From [Clostridium] asparagiforme DSM 15981 (GTDB taxonomy: Bacteria > Bacillota > Clostridia > Lachnospirales > Lachnospiraceae), in contig CP102272.1 of NCBI GenBank assembly GCA_025149125.1, forward strand, positions 4,340,001-4,404,000: DNA of 64,000 nucleotides, in the 5' to 3' direction. This document shows, in pieces, positions 16,867 through 25,831 of the stretch. Numbering within the stretch: the stretch's first letter is position 1; every line of letters begins with the position of its first letter. Both the position numbers and the translations under genes were made by a program. The notes under the pieces are model-generated. The model searched no databases and was not told where the DNA came from. It worked only from the letters and a program-made list of their open reading frames with translations.

Positions 16867-17826
16867 ATGGACTGGAACCAGAAACCCTATCACTCCCTGG
16901 ACTATGAGCTGAAACGCCGGTTCGGGCGCAAGATCTACAAGCTGTCCCTGGACGGAGGCATGACCTGTCCCAACCGGGACGGTACTTTGGGAAACCGGGG
17001 ATGCATTTTTTGCAGCAGCGGCGGTTCCGGGGATTTTGCCGCCCAAGCCTGCCCGGACGTGTGGGAGCAGATCGAGGCCGCCAAGGCCCGTGTGCGCCGG
17101 AAAATGCCCCCCGAAAGCAGCGCCATGGCGCCCCCTTCCCCCTCCTACATCGCCTACTTCCAGTCTTACACAGGCACCTACGCCCCTCTCCCCCGGCTGC
17201 GCAGCCTCTTTGAGCGGGCCGTCTCCCACCCGGACGTCGCCCTGCTCTCCGTAGCCACCAGGCCGGACTGCCTCCCCGACGAGACCGTCTCCCTGCTGGC
17301 CGGTTTGAACCGCAGGAAACCGGTGTGGGTGGAGCTGGGACTTCAGACCGTACACGAGGACACCGCCCGGTTCATCCGGCGCGGGTACGGCTTTCCCGTG
17401 TTTGAGGATGCCTGCCGCCGCCTGAAGGCGGCCGGCATCACCGTGGTGGTTCACGTGATTCTCGGCCTGCCGGGCGAGGATCGGGAACGGATGCTTGAAA
17501 CCATAACCCGCATGGCGGATTTCTCCCGGGCCGGGCTCATCGACGGCATCAAGCTGCAGCTTCTGCACGTGCTAAAAGGGACGGACCTGGCGGATTATTA
17601 CCAGAACCATCCCTTTCCCATCTTTTCCATGGAGGAATACATTGATTTTGTCATTGACTGCGCCGAGCTTCTGCCCCCTGAGCTGGTGATCCACCGCCTC
17701 ACCGGCGACGGACCCAAGTCCCTGCTCATCGCGCCCTCATGGAGCGGCAACAAACGGTTGGTGTTAAACACGCTGGCCAGGCGCTTTAAGGAGCGGAACA
17801 CCTGGCAGGGGCGTTTATCCGGCTGA
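16867..17826 (+). CDS. TIGR01212-type radical SAM protein (YtqA-like)
   Basis: A 319-residue radical SAM enzyme. The cluster-binding motif near residue 38 is CPNRDGTLGNRGCIFCSSGG, with the widely spaced first cysteine typical of the YtqA/YhcC family (C-x10-C-x2-C). TIM-barrel elements follow (WVELGLQTVHEDTARFIRRG, VHVILGLPGEDRE, KLQLLHVLKGTDL). Related proteins act on tRNA or other substrates, but this branch has no established reaction known to me. The start has a strong CAGGAGG site. Stand-alone gene. Confidence 0.85.
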   Translation: MDWNQKPYHSLDYELKRRFGRKIYKLSLDGGMTCPNRDGTLGNRGCIFCSSGGSGDFAAQACPDVWEQIEAAKARVRRKMPPESSAMAPPSPSYIAYFQSYTGTYAPLPRLRSLFERAVSHPDVALLSVATRPDCLPDETVSLLAGLNRRKPVWVELGLQTVHEDTARFIRRGYGFPVFEDACRRLKAAGITVVVHVILGLPGEDRERMLETITRMADFSRAGLIDGIKLQLLHVLKGTDLADYYQNHPFPIFSMEEYIDFVIDCAELLPPELVIHRLTGDGPKSLLIAPSWSGNKRLVLNTLARRFKERNTWQGRLSG

Positions 17827-17912
17827 ATCCGGCCATACCGCGCGCATTCGCCGGTCCGGGCTGCCTTCCCGGCTGCCCGGCCGCTCCGCCCAGCCGAACG
17901 TACCTCACCGCC

Positions 17913-18620
17913 TTACCGCAGCTCCTCCACATAACTGACCCCGGGCAGCTGCCCGAATTCCTGGATGATCACATCGTGGGGTTTTCTCTGCTCCATTCGG
18001 ATCGTCCCGCGGATACAGATCCCTCCGCCGTTCATCTGCTTCTGCTTGGTGATCTCCAGATCTCCCAAGGCCATCCCGTGCTCCCGCGCGTAACTGAGAA
18101 GGCAGCTGACGCTCTTGATGTCATCCACCTCCGCGTACAGGGAGACGACCGGCGATTTGCGGTATATGAGATAATCCACGGTGTGGAGCACCTTGATGGA
18201 AATCAGAATCGCCAGAAATCCCATAATCGCGCCGCTGTAAAATCCGCAGCCCACGGCAAGCCCCAGCGCCGCGGCAGCCCACAGCCCTGCCGCCGTGGTC
18301 AGGCCCCTTACCTGATTGTTTTTAGTGACTAGAATGGTGCCCGCTCCCAAAAATCCGATGCCGCTGACCACCTGGGCCGCGATGCGGGTGGGATCCGGCG
18401 CCCCCATGTAGAGGTGGGCATACTGATTGGTCATCATTACCAGGGTGGAGCCCAGGCAGACGATCACATAGGTGCGGAAGCCCGCGGGCCTGCGCTTCTG
18501 CTCCCGCTCCACCCCCAGCACGCCTCCCAGCGTCATGGAGAGCATCAGGCGCACAAACACAGACAGGCTGTTGAGTTCCCTCAGTTCCGTAATTTCTTCC
18601 CAAATTAACAGTTCTTCCAT
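17913..18620 (-). CDS. MgtC/SapB family membrane protein
   Basis: 235 residues. The N-terminal four-to-five-helix MgtC domain carries the family signatures GGVLGVEREQKRRPAGFRTY, GIGFLGAGTIL and VRGLTTAAGLWAAAALGLAVG. A soluble C-terminal domain of about 85 residues (ACT-like in related proteins) follows. MgtC proteins are linked to Mg2+ limitation and F-ATPase control in pathogens; the role of commensal homologues is less clear. It follows deoC by 86 nt on the same strand and may be independently expressed. Confidence 0.88.
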   Translation of the reverse strand: MEELLIWEEITELRELNSLSVFVRLMLSMTLGGVLGVEREQKRRPAGFRTYVIVCLGSTLVMMTNQYAHLYMGAPDPTRIAAQVVSGIGFLGAGTILVTKNNQVRGLTTAAGLWAAAALGLAVGCGFYSGAIMGFLAILISIKVLHTVDYLIYRKSPVVSLYAEVDDIKSVSCLLSYAREHGMALGDLEITKQKQMNGGGICIRGTIRMEQRKPHDVIIQEFGQLPGVSYVEELR

Positions 18621-18706
18621 TTCCTTCTCCCGTCGCGGTTAAGTTTCATCCCTGCTCCTCAGCCCGCCCTCCAAAAAACGGGACTGCAGAGCGTTTCCGC
18701 TGCACC

Positions 18707-19372
18707 TTAATACCCGGAAGTATTCTCCCCTTTAATCAGCTTAATCGCCGAGCTGGTTCCCAACCGGTCCGCCCCGGCGTTTATGAAGTCCTCCATGTCG
18801 GCGATGCTGCGGATTCCGCCCGCCGCCTTCACCTTCACCTGGGGGCCCACATTGGCGCGAAGCAGCTTTACATCCTCCAGATTGGCCCCCGCGCTGCCGA
18901 AGCCGGTGGAGGTCTTGATGAAGTCTGCCCCCGCTTCCGTCACGCAGTGGCAGAGCTTAATCTTCTCCTCCTCCGTCAGGTAACAGGTCTCAATGATCAC
19001 CTTCAGCACGTGATCTCCCACCGCTTTTTTTAAGGTGCGGATCTCTTCCGTAATCGCGTCGAACCGTCCGCCCTTGGCGTCCCCGATGTTGATCACCATA
19101 TCGATCTCGCTGGCGCCGTCCTCCAGGGCCTTTTTCGCCTCCAGGGCCTTCACCTCCGTCACTTGGTATCCCAGGGGGAAACCGATCACCGTACAGATCT
19201 TTACCCGATCGCCGTAAGCTTCCCGAATCCGGCCGATGTAGCTGGGCGGAATACAGACTGTGGCGGTGTGGTAGGCGATGGCGTCCTCGCAGATCTGACG
19301 GATGTCCGCCCAGGTTGCATAGGGTTTCAACAGTGTGTGGTCCACTTTTGCCAACATCTCTTCATTGCTCAT
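18707..19372 (-). CDS. deoC: Deoxyribose-phosphate aldolase (copy 1)
   Basis: A 221-residue class I aldolase that cleaves 2-deoxyribose-5-phosphate to glyceraldehyde-3-phosphate and acetaldehyde. Key segments: DHTLLKPYAT at the N-terminus, EIDMVINIG with the general-acid/base Asp, FIKTSTGFG with the Schiff-base Lys, and VKAAGGIRS with the second catalytic Lys. The length is standard. The ATG overlaps the stop of the HAD gene by 4 nt (ATGA), so the two are translationally coupled. It is the last metabolic gene of the pentose ABC operon. A second copy lies at 28946. Confidence 0.93.
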   Translation of the reverse strand: MSNEEMLAKVDHTLLKPYATWADIRQICEDAIAYHTATVCIPPSYIGRIREAYGDRVKICTVIGFPLGYQVTEVKALEAKKALEDGASEIDMVINIGDAKGGRFDAITEEIRTLKKAVGDHVLKVIIETCYLTEEEKIKLCHCVTEAGADFIKTSTGFGSAGANLEDVKLLRANVGPQVKVKAAGGIRSIADMEDFINAGADRLGTSSAIKLIKGENTSGY

Positions 19373-20076
19373 ATCGCTTCACATTCTCCTATCCAATTTT
19401 CCAGATTTTGTATTAACGTTACTCCCTCAATCTCCCTGGGAACACTCTTTCCGCCGGGAACCCGGGCCAATGTCTCCGCCCGCCCTCCGACCACCAGGGC
19501 TGTTTTCGCCGCCAGGAGCAGAGGCAGGTCGGAGTCCGAATCCCCGGCCGCCAACATCGGCGGACAGCCAAATCGCTCCGCCAGCTCCCGGACCTTGCGC
19601 TCCTTGTGGAAACCGCAGTTTTCCAGGGCGTTTCCGGTGAGCCGCCCGTCCCGCATTTCCAACCGGTGGCCGTAGGCCTCCCCGATTCCGTACTCCCCGA
19701 AATACGCTTCGATCATATCCACCGGCGCGCCGGTAATCACAACGGGCTGTATTCCCCTGTCCTTCAACCAGCGAAACAATACCGGGGCAAAGGCCAGCTG
19801 CCGGGTGCGGTCATAGCGGTGGTACTCGCTTCGCAGCGCCTCGTAGCGCTCTACCCGGGTCCCCCGGATTCCCTCCTCATAGTTTTGGCAGCTCTCCCGC
19901 GCCAGCACGTCGTGGGATATCCGTCCGTCCCTGTAATCCGCCACCAGACGGTCGTGACGCTTCAGTACCCGGGCGGAGAGGATTTCCCCCCGTTCCCGCA
20001 AAAAACCGATCCACTCAAACAGCGTGTACCCCTCCCGCAGCGTGCCGTCCCAGTCGAACAGCGCGTAGCGCTCCAT
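19369..20076 (-). CDS. HAD-IB phosphoserine-phosphatase-like hydrolase
   Basis: A 235-residue HAD hydrolase. Motif I FDWDGTL lies at residues 7-13, VVITGAP is the second motif, FHKERKV holds the motif III Lys and AAGDSDSDLPLL is motif IV. A small helical cap sits between motifs I and II, as in the PSP/SerB branch. It sits between rbsD and deoC with tight spacing and a 4-nt overlap, so it is probably a sugar-phosphate phosphatase balancing the kinase in the same operon, or a repair enzyme for side products. Substrate unknown. Confidence 0.85.
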   Translation of the reverse strand: MERYALFDWDGTLREGYTLFEWIGFLRERGEILSARVLKRHDRLVADYRDGRISHDVLARESCQNYEEGIRGTRVERYEALRSEYHRYDRTRQLAFAPVLFRWLKDRGIQPVVITGAPVDMIEAYFGEYGIGEAYGHRLEMRDGRLTGNALENCGFHKERKVRELAERFGCPPMLAAGDSDSDLPLLLAAKTALVVGGRAETLARVPGGKSVPREIEGVTLIQNLENWIGECEAI

Positions 20077-20079
20077 AGG

Positions 20080-20478
20080 CTAATACGCGCAGCCCGCCAC
20101 CAGGATCACGCTGGGATAGGGCGTAAACTCTCCGGTGCGGATGATGCCCCGGGCCTGCTTCGTCTGTTCCTTTAACTCCACGTGCGGCACGTATTCCACC
20201 GGAACTCCCTGGGGCAGCGTCTTTAAAATCTCCTCGTGCATGGCCGGGCTGACGGTCTTAAGCTCCTCCGCCAGAATAGCCTTCTCCACCACAATGTGCT
20301 CCAGAATCTCCGTGAGCACCGGAATGTAGCCGGGTTCATTTTCCTTCCAGGCCAGATCGATGCGCTCCACGCCCAACGGCATGGGCAGCCCGGCGTCGCT
20401 GACCACAATGGCGTCCTTGTGGCCGGTCTCCGCCAGCAGGCGGGCGATATTTGGGTTTAATATTCCTTTTTTCAGCAT
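20080..20478 (-). CDS. rbsD: D-ribose pyranase
   Basis: A 132-residue RbsD/FucU family mutarotase that interconverts pyranose and furanose forms so that the kinase gets the furanose. It has the conserved start MLKKGILNP, the catalytic histidine in LAETGHKDAIVVSDAGLPMP, and the C-terminal GEFTPYPSVILVAGCAY. It lies between the solute-binding protein gene (with a terminator hairpin between) and the HAD gene. Confidence 0.92.
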   Translation of the reverse strand: MLKKGILNPNIARLLAETGHKDAIVVSDAGLPMPLGVERIDLAWKENEPGYIPVLTEILEHIVVEKAILAEELKTVSPAMHEEILKTLPQGVPVEYVPHVELKEQTKQARGIIRTGEFTPYPSVILVAGCAY

Positions 20479-20538
20479 TTCGTCTCCTTTCCCTCAAACG
20501 GGTGGGCCGCGGCAGCCCAATTTCATTCAAACTGGTTT

Positions 20539-20572
20539 AAAAAACAGCGGCAGCCGCTGTACAGCTGCCGCT
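20539..20572 (-). terminator. Strong hairpin between the binding-protein gene and rbsD
   Basis: A 9-bp perfect stem AGCGGCAGC / GCTGCCGCT with a 9-nt loop, followed on the minus strand by TG and a run of six T, 23 nt after the binding-protein stop. It would give high binding-protein expression and reduced read-through to rbsD-HAD-deoC, or stabilise the upstream mRNA 3' end. Confidence 0.75.
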
Positions 20573-20594
20573 TTGGCAATCAAATCTGCAATCT

Positions 20595-21977
20595 TTACTG
20601 GTTCAGCAGAAGCTTGGCGCGGTTGGAAATGTCTTTTACCGCAACCTCACCGGTGTAGGACGGATCCAGCAGGATCTGGCTGATGGCGTCGTTCAGAACG
20701 TCATAGTAATACTCGGTGTAGTAGGGGTGATACGGACGCTCTTTTACATAGTTTAACATATCGCAGGGAACCTGGTAGGCCGGGTTCTTGGCAATGATCT
20801 CCTTAAACGCGGTGCTCTCCGCGGCCGCGGGGCTGGTGGGCAGATATCCGGTCAGGGAAGCGAACTTGCCCGCAACCTCCGGATCGCAGAGATATTTCAC
20901 GAAATCCCAGGTCGCCGCGTTCTCCTCGTCGGAGAAGCCGTCAAACATCACGATGTTCGCGCCGCCGCTGCCAACGCCCTGCTCGGTATTGGCGGGAAGC
21001 ATGGCAACGCCCAGTTCAAATTCAGTGCTCTCGGTCAGATAGTTGATGTCGCCGGAGGAGGAGTAGATGATGCCCACGGTCCCGCCGATGAAATCGTTTC
21101 TGCAGGAGTCAAAGCTGGTGTAGTCCTCGCCCGCCGGGGTTTTCATCAGGCCGTCGTTCATCATGCCCTTTAAGAAATCGATGGCCTCGATGCCCGCCTC
21201 GTTGTTGAAGCCGATGTCCGTGCCATCCTCGTTTAAGGAGGTGCCGCCGCACTGGAACACCAGGCTCTCTAAGAACATGCCGTCCGCCGGGATGGAGAAG
21301 CCCCAGCGCTTGCCGTCGATGGACAGCTTCGTGGCCGCGTCCTTTAACTCAGCCCATGTGGTGGGCGGAGCTTCGGGGTCAAGTCCCACTTCCTTAAACA
21401 TGTCCTTGTTGTAGTACATGATATAGGTGGAACGGTTAAATGGCAGGGAAGCCAGGGCGCCGCTCTCATCGTAGGAGAAGCTCATCAGACCTTCGTAGAA
21501 GGAGCCCAGGTCTAATCCGTCCTTCTCAGCGAAAGGCTTCAAATCCAGAACCTTTCCGGTGTTGAAGAAGGGTTTGATTCTGGAAACCTCCAGCTGGCAT
21601 AAGTTGGGCTGGTTGCCCGCCGCCAGAGCAGTCTGGGCCTGAGCCGCAGTCTCGTTGTAGTCGCCCTGGTAGGACACGGTCACCCACACCTTGTCCTGAG
21701 AATTGTTGTAATCGTTCACAATCTTCTCGATGTTCTCCAGATGGGAGCCCTTTAAGCCCTCCCAGAAGGAAACCTGGATTCGGCCCTCGCCGCCTGCCGC
21801 GCCCGTATCTGCCGCAGCAGTATCCCCCGCTGCCGCCTGGGTGGTCTCGCCTCCCGCCGCCGGAGCCGGCGTGGGTGCCGCAGTCTCAGCCTTTCCGCCG
21901 CCGCAGCCGGCCAGCATCCCGGCACACATGGCCGCCGTCATCATCATAGCCGCTGCCCTTAAAGTCCTCTTTTTCAT
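20595..21977 (-). CDS. Sugar ABC transporter substrate-binding lipoprotein (family 1)
   Basis: 460 residues. A lipoprotein signal MKKRTLRAAAMMMTAAMCAG ends in the lipobox LAGC, followed by a long Ala/Thr/Gly/Pro linker and a family 1 extracellular binding domain (VSFWEGLKGSHLENIEKIVNDYN). The start is set at 21977, where AGGAGGA precedes the ATG and the signal peptide begins; the reading frame stays open much further upstream but overlaps the permease. Partner of the two permeases and UgpC-like ATPase upstream in the operon. The ligand is inferred to be a pentose, deoxypentose or derivative from context. Confidence 0.92.
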   Translation of the reverse strand: MKKRTLRAAAMMMTAAMCAGMLAGCGGGKAETAAPTPAPAAGGETTQAAAGDTAAADTGAAGGEGRIQVSFWEGLKGSHLENIEKIVNDYNNSQDKVWVTVSYQGDYNETAAQAQTALAAGNQPNLCQLEVSRIKPFFNTGKVLDLKPFAEKDGLDLGSFYEGLMSFSYDESGALASLPFNRSTYIMYYNKDMFKEVGLDPEAPPTTWAELKDAATKLSIDGKRWGFSIPADGMFLESLVFQCGGTSLNEDGTDIGFNNEAGIEAIDFLKGMMNDGLMKTPAGEDYTSFDSCRNDFIGGTVGIIYSSSGDINYLTESTEFELGVAMLPANTEQGVGSGGANIVMFDGFSDEENAATWDFVKYLCDPEVAGKFASLTGYLPTSPAAAESTAFKEIIAKNPAYQVPCDMLNYVKERPYHPYYTEYYYDVLNDAISQILLDPSYTGEVAVKDISNRAKLLLNQ

Positions 21978-22012
21978 TAGAAATCCTCCTCTTTTAAAAT
22001 GATATATGAAAC

Positions 22013-22846
22013 TTACTTTATTCCCGAGTAAACAAACGCCTTGCGGATCTTGCCGCTGGCAAAGCCGTAAACCACCAGGATCGGAAGCACCATCATCAGG
22101 TTGCCCGCCATCACGATGGGCCACTGGCTGGCTCCCTCGGAACCGGTCAGAAGCGTGACTCCAATGGGAAGCGTACGGTAGGTATTGTTGCTGGTCATGA
22201 CCAACGGCCAGAAATAGGAGTTCCAGGAAGAGATGAAACTCAGAAGGCCGATGGAGGAGATGGCCGTGCGGGCCATCGGAATCATGATCCGCACAATGAT
22301 CTTCCACTCGCTGGCGTCGTCCAGCCTGGCGGCTTCAATGATCTCCTGGGGTATCTGCAGGAAATACTGCCGCAGCAGGAATATGCCAAAGGCATTTCCA
22401 ATGAAGGGAATGATCATGGGGGCGTAGCTGTTTAACAGCCCCACTTTGTTAAACATCAGATAGGACGGCGCAAAGGTAATCTGCTGCGGGAGCATGAAGC
22501 CCAGAAGGACAAATGCGAAGAACAGATTCTTGCACCGGAAATTGTATTTGGCAAAGCCGTAGGCCGCGGGCACCACCACGATAAACTGCAGCAGCACCAC
22601 GCTCAGCGCGATGATCAGCGAGTTCTTGAAGAACAGGCCGAAAGGAATCTTTTCCATCACCGTGCTGAAGCTCTCAAAGGTGATCTGGCTGGGAATCAGC
22701 GTGGGCGGAAAGATCATGGATTCCTTCTGCGTCTTAAACGCCGTAATCACCATCCAGTAAAAGGGAAATACCATGATCACCACCAGAAGGCATTTCATGA
22801 CCAGGTCGATCACCCGGGTGACGATATTTTTTGCCCCGTTATTCAT
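22013..22846 (-). CDS. Carbohydrate ABC transporter permease (MalG/UgpE type)
   Basis: A 277-residue inner-membrane permease with six predicted helices. The EAA motif EAARLDDASEWKIIVRIMIPMAR near residue 190 docks the ATPase. It is the second permease of the importer; it follows the MalF-type permease by 14 nt and precedes the binding-protein gene. Confidence 0.92.
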   Translation of the reverse strand: MNNGAKNIVTRVIDLVMKCLLVVIMVFPFYWMVITAFKTQKESMIFPPTLIPSQITFESFSTVMEKIPFGLFFKNSLIIALSVVLLQFIVVVPAAYGFAKYNFRCKNLFFAFVLLGFMLPQQITFAPSYLMFNKVGLLNSYAPMIIPFIGNAFGIFLLRQYFLQIPQEIIEAARLDDASEWKIIVRIMIPMARTAISSIGLLSFISSWNSYFWPLVMTSNNTYRTLPIGVTLLTGSEGASQWPIVMAGNLMMVLPILVVYGFASGKIRKAFVYSGIK

Positions 22847-22860
22847 AACTTAACCTCCCT

Positions 22861-23775
22861 CTATTGATAATGAACCCGTTTCTCCAGCACCTTGAAATAC
22901 AGGAACGTGAGAACGCCCACCAGGATCAGAAGCAGCAGGCTGGCAGCGCTTCCGGTACCCAGCTTGCCGAACTTGTAGGTCTGCTCGTAAATATAGTACA
23001 CCAGCGTGTTGGTGGAGTTGAGCGGACCTCCGCCGGTAATCAGGTTCACCGCGTCAAATATCTGGAAGGATGAGATCGTGGCTGTGATGGACACGAAAAA
23101 CAGCGTGGGCGAAATCATCGGCAGGGTGATTCTGAAAAATGTCTTGTAGGCCGGCGCGTCGTCGATGGAGGCCGCCTCGTAAATCTCCTGGGGCACACCC
23201 TGGAGCGCCGCCATGATCAACAGGGTGTAATATCCGGCCTGCTTCCACACCATGACCAGAACCAGGGAAAACAACGCGGTCCTTGGGCTGGTGAAAAATG
23301 GAAACGCCTTAAATCCGATGGCGGTGATGATGGAGTTCAAAAAGCCCACCTGGGAGTCGAACAGCCACAAAAACACCATGGAAACGGACACCAGGGAGAT
23401 GATGTGGGGCGTAAAAATCACCGCCTGCACAAATCCGTTAAATTTCTTGTGAAGCTTGCCGTTGAGCCATACGGCCAAAAGCGTGGCCACCGCGATCGTC
23501 AGCACCACCACGATCACGCTGTAAAACACCGTGTTCATCAGCACTTTCAGGAAGCTGGGCGTGGAGAACAGATAGCGGAAATTGTTCATGCCCACGTACT
23601 TGCTGTCCGGCGAGATCAGGTTGCCGGAGTGGAAGGCCCAGTAAAGGGTGAAAATGATGGGGTAGACCGTAAACAGCGAGATCAGAAACACCGCCGGAGC
23701 GACCAGGGAAAACCCTTTGATATTGGCGAATTTCTGCTGGTTTGGATCGTGGAATTTCTCCTTTGTCTTAGCCAT
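22861..23775 (-). CDS. Sugar ABC transporter permease (MalF/UgpA type)
   Basis: A 304-residue permease with about six transmembrane helices after a short cytoplasmic N-terminus. The EAA loop EAASIDDAPAYKTFFRITLPMISPT lies near residue 205. It pairs with the MalG-type permease downstream. The gene starts 4 nt after the ATPase stop. Confidence 0.92.
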   Translation of the reverse strand: MAKTKEKFHDPNQQKFANIKGFSLVAPAVFLISLFTVYPIIFTLYWAFHSGNLISPDSKYVGMNNFRYLFSTPSFLKVLMNTVFYSVIVVVLTIAVATLLAVWLNGKLHKKFNGFVQAVIFTPHIISLVSVSMVFLWLFDSQVGFLNSIITAIGFKAFPFFTSPRTALFSLVLVMVWKQAGYYTLLIMAALQGVPQEIYEAASIDDAPAYKTFFRITLPMISPTLFFVSITATISSFQIFDAVNLITGGGPLNSTNTLVYYIYEQTYKFGKLGTGSAASLLLLILVGVLTFLYFKVLEKRVHYQ

Positions 23776-23779
23776 CTGA

Positions 23780-24832
23780 TCACCGCCCCTCTCTCACGCG
23801 TGCGCTGATCTCCTCCACCTGCCGCCTGACGGTCTCGTCAAGGGGCGCCCGGTTGGACTCCGCGTCGAATATGTAAAGGTTGCTGTATTTCACATAGACC
23901 GTCACGTCCCGCTCCATCACATCGTCCTGGGACTTCACGCTGATGGCGCCGAAATCGCAGGTCATGGAGTAAATGCACTCGGATCCTAAGTTCTCCTTGG
24001 TCACAACGTGCACGTTCATCCGGAAAGCCGGCTCCCCCTCGGGGCGTTCAAACAGCACGCGCTCCGGCCTGAAGCCCAGCTGGTAACCGTCCGGCAGGGC
24101 CTTCTGCAGAATGTTCATGGGAGGCGTTCCAATGAACCGGGCCGTGTAGACGTTCTGCGGGTTCTGGTACATTTCCGTGGGAGCGCTGCGCTGCATGATG
24201 ATGCCCTTATCCATCAGGATAATGTTATCGCCCATGGACATGGCCTCCACCTGGTCGTGGGTCACGTAGACGAAGGTGGTTTTTAAGCGCTCGTGCATCT
24301 GGATCAGCTCCACGCGCATCTGGGTCCTCAGCTTGGCGTCCAGGTTGGACAGCGGCTCGTCCATCAGGAATACCTTGGGCTTTTTCACCATGGCCCGGGC
24401 CAGCGCCACACGCTGTCTCTGGCCGCCGGAGAGCTTGGACGGCTTCCGGTCCAGATAGGGCGTCAGGCCCACGGTCTCGCTGATCTCCTCCACCAGCTTC
24501 CTGCGCTCCTCCTTGGGAATCTTCTTGTTTTCCAGTCCGAACTCGATGTTCTGGCGGACCGTCATGGTCGGATACAGGGCGTAATTCTGGAATACCATGG
24601 CGATATCGCGTTTGCCGGGCGGCAGCACGCCGATGTCCGTGTCGTCGATGAAAATGCGGCCCGAGCTGGGCGTTTCAAGACCTGCGATCATGCGCAGCGT
24701 GGTGGACTTTCCACAGCCCGACGGTCCTACCAGTACGGTGAAGGACCCATCCTCGATCTCCAGGTTCAGATCCGGAATGATCACGTCTTTTCCGTAGGTT
24801 TTATTGATGTGTTCCAGTTTAATTGATCCCAT
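23780..24832 (-). CDS. ugpC: ABC transporter ATPase, UgpC/MsmK type
   Basis: 350 residues. The nucleotide-binding domain has Walker A GPSGCGKST near residue 37, Q-loop FQNYALYP, signature LSGGQRQRVALARA, Walker B VFLMDEPLSNLDAKL and switch His in VTHDQVEAM. A C-terminal OB-type regulatory domain (about 240-350) is found in ATPases that serve CUT1 sugar importers. It energises the adjacent permeases and, by analogy with MsmK, may also serve importers lacking their own ATPase, such as that at 59.9-63 kb. The symbol reflects family, not proven substrate. Confidence 0.92.
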   Translation of the reverse strand: MGSIKLEHINKTYGKDVIIPDLNLEIEDGSFTVLVGPSGCGKSTTLRMIAGLETPSSGRIFIDDTDIGVLPPGKRDIAMVFQNYALYPTMTVRQNIEFGLENKKIPKEERRKLVEEISETVGLTPYLDRKPSKLSGGQRQRVALARAMVKKPKVFLMDEPLSNLDAKLRTQMRVELIQMHERLKTTFVYVTHDQVEAMSMGDNIILMDKGIIMQRSAPTEMYQNPQNVYTARFIGTPPMNILQKALPDGYQLGFRPERVLFERPEGEPAFRMNVHVVTKENLGSECIYSMTCDFGAISVKSQDDVMERDVTVYVKYSNLYIFDAESNRAPLDETVRRQVEEISARVREGR

Positions 24833-24878
24833 GATTACCCCTCCGTTTTCTATCGCTTAAGCTCCGGCCTCGTCCCGC

Positions 24879-25811
24879 TTACCTGCGGCCCTCCTCCGAA
24901 TTTAAAAATGCATCGATTTCCTCTCTCGTGGGCATGGCCGGGGAGGTCCCGATTTTCCGCACGGCCAGGTTGCCCACCACGTTTCCGAACTCCACGGCCT
25001 CAAACACATCCCTGCCTTCTCCCAAAGCCGCCAGGAATCCGCCGCAGAACGCGTCGCCCGCGCCGGTGGTGTCCACCGCTTTGGTGGAGGCGTAAACCGG
25101 CACTCTGCGGCTCTTAACGCCGTCGTTAACGTACACTCCGTCTCCGCCCAATGTGATGACCACGTTCTGCACGCCCCGGTCGAAAAACCACCTGGCGGCC
25201 TCCTCGCAGCCCGTCTCCTTCACCGGAATCCCGGTGATCAGTCTGGCCTCCACCTCGTTGGGAATGATCGCGAACAGACCGTTAAACAGTTCTTCCGGAA
25301 GCTTTGCCGCGGGGGCCGGGTTCAGGATGACCTTCACGCCCTTTTCCCTTGCAAAGGTGATCACCCGCTCCAGCGCCCACTGGTTGATCTCCAGCTGAAG
25401 CAGCAGATAGTCGCAGGCCTCAATCTCCGGGTACAGCCGCTCAAGGTCCGCCTGGTTAAAGTCGTCGCTGGCGCCCAGAAACACGGAAATCATGTTCTGC
25501 CCCGTGCTGTCGTCCACCATGATGAGCGCCGCCCCCGTCGGAACCGTCTCGCTGAAACAGACGTTGGATTTGTCCATCCCGTCCCGTTCCATCCAGTTTA
25601 AGGCCACCTGGGCGAATTCATCCCGTCCCAGCTTGATGGCGGCGCGCAAATCTGCTCCTGCCCGGCCGGCGGCCACCGCCTGATTGAATCCCTTTCCTCC
25701 CGGTCCCATCTTAAAAAAGCTGCTCTTTACCGTTTCCCCTTTTTCCGGAAAATGCGGGGACCTGGCCATCAGATCCACCACAAAGCTTCCCAACACCATC
25801 ACTCTGCTCAC
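24879..25811 (-). CDS. PfkB-family ribokinase/deoxyribokinase
   Basis: A 310-residue ribokinase-type sugar kinase. The N-terminal substrate motif is GSFVVDL, followed by GGKGFNQAVAAGRAGA, LNPAPA, PNEVEA, and the ATP/anion-hole motif DTTGAGDAFCGGFLAAL with the catalytic Asp near residue 250. Ribokinases have Asn in the GS-x-N-x-D motif; here that place is Val, and as I recall deoxyribokinase (DeoK) has Met there. This, plus neighbouring deoC genes, suggests 2-deoxyribose rather than ribose as substrate. The specificity is inference; the family is firm. Confidence 0.88.
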   Translation of the reverse strand: MSRVMVLGSFVVDLMARSPHFPEKGETVKSSFFKMGPGGKGFNQAVAAGRAGADLRAAIKLGRDEFAQVALNWMERDGMDKSNVCFSETVPTGAALIMVDDSTGQNMISVFLGASDDFNQADLERLYPEIEACDYLLLQLEINQWALERVITFAREKGVKVILNPAPAAKLPEELFNGLFAIIPNEVEARLITGIPVKETGCEEAARWFFDRGVQNVVITLGGDGVYVNDGVKSRRVPVYASTKAVDTTGAGDAFCGGFLAALGEGRDVFEAVEFGNVVGNLAVRKIGTSPAMPTREEIDAFLNSEEGRR

Positions 25812-25831
25812 GTCGTCTCTTCCTTTCTCTT

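Noticed and set aside
16861-17568. Minus-strand frame of 235 codons
   Set aside because: Antisense to the radical SAM gene, which has its cluster motif and AGGAGG site.
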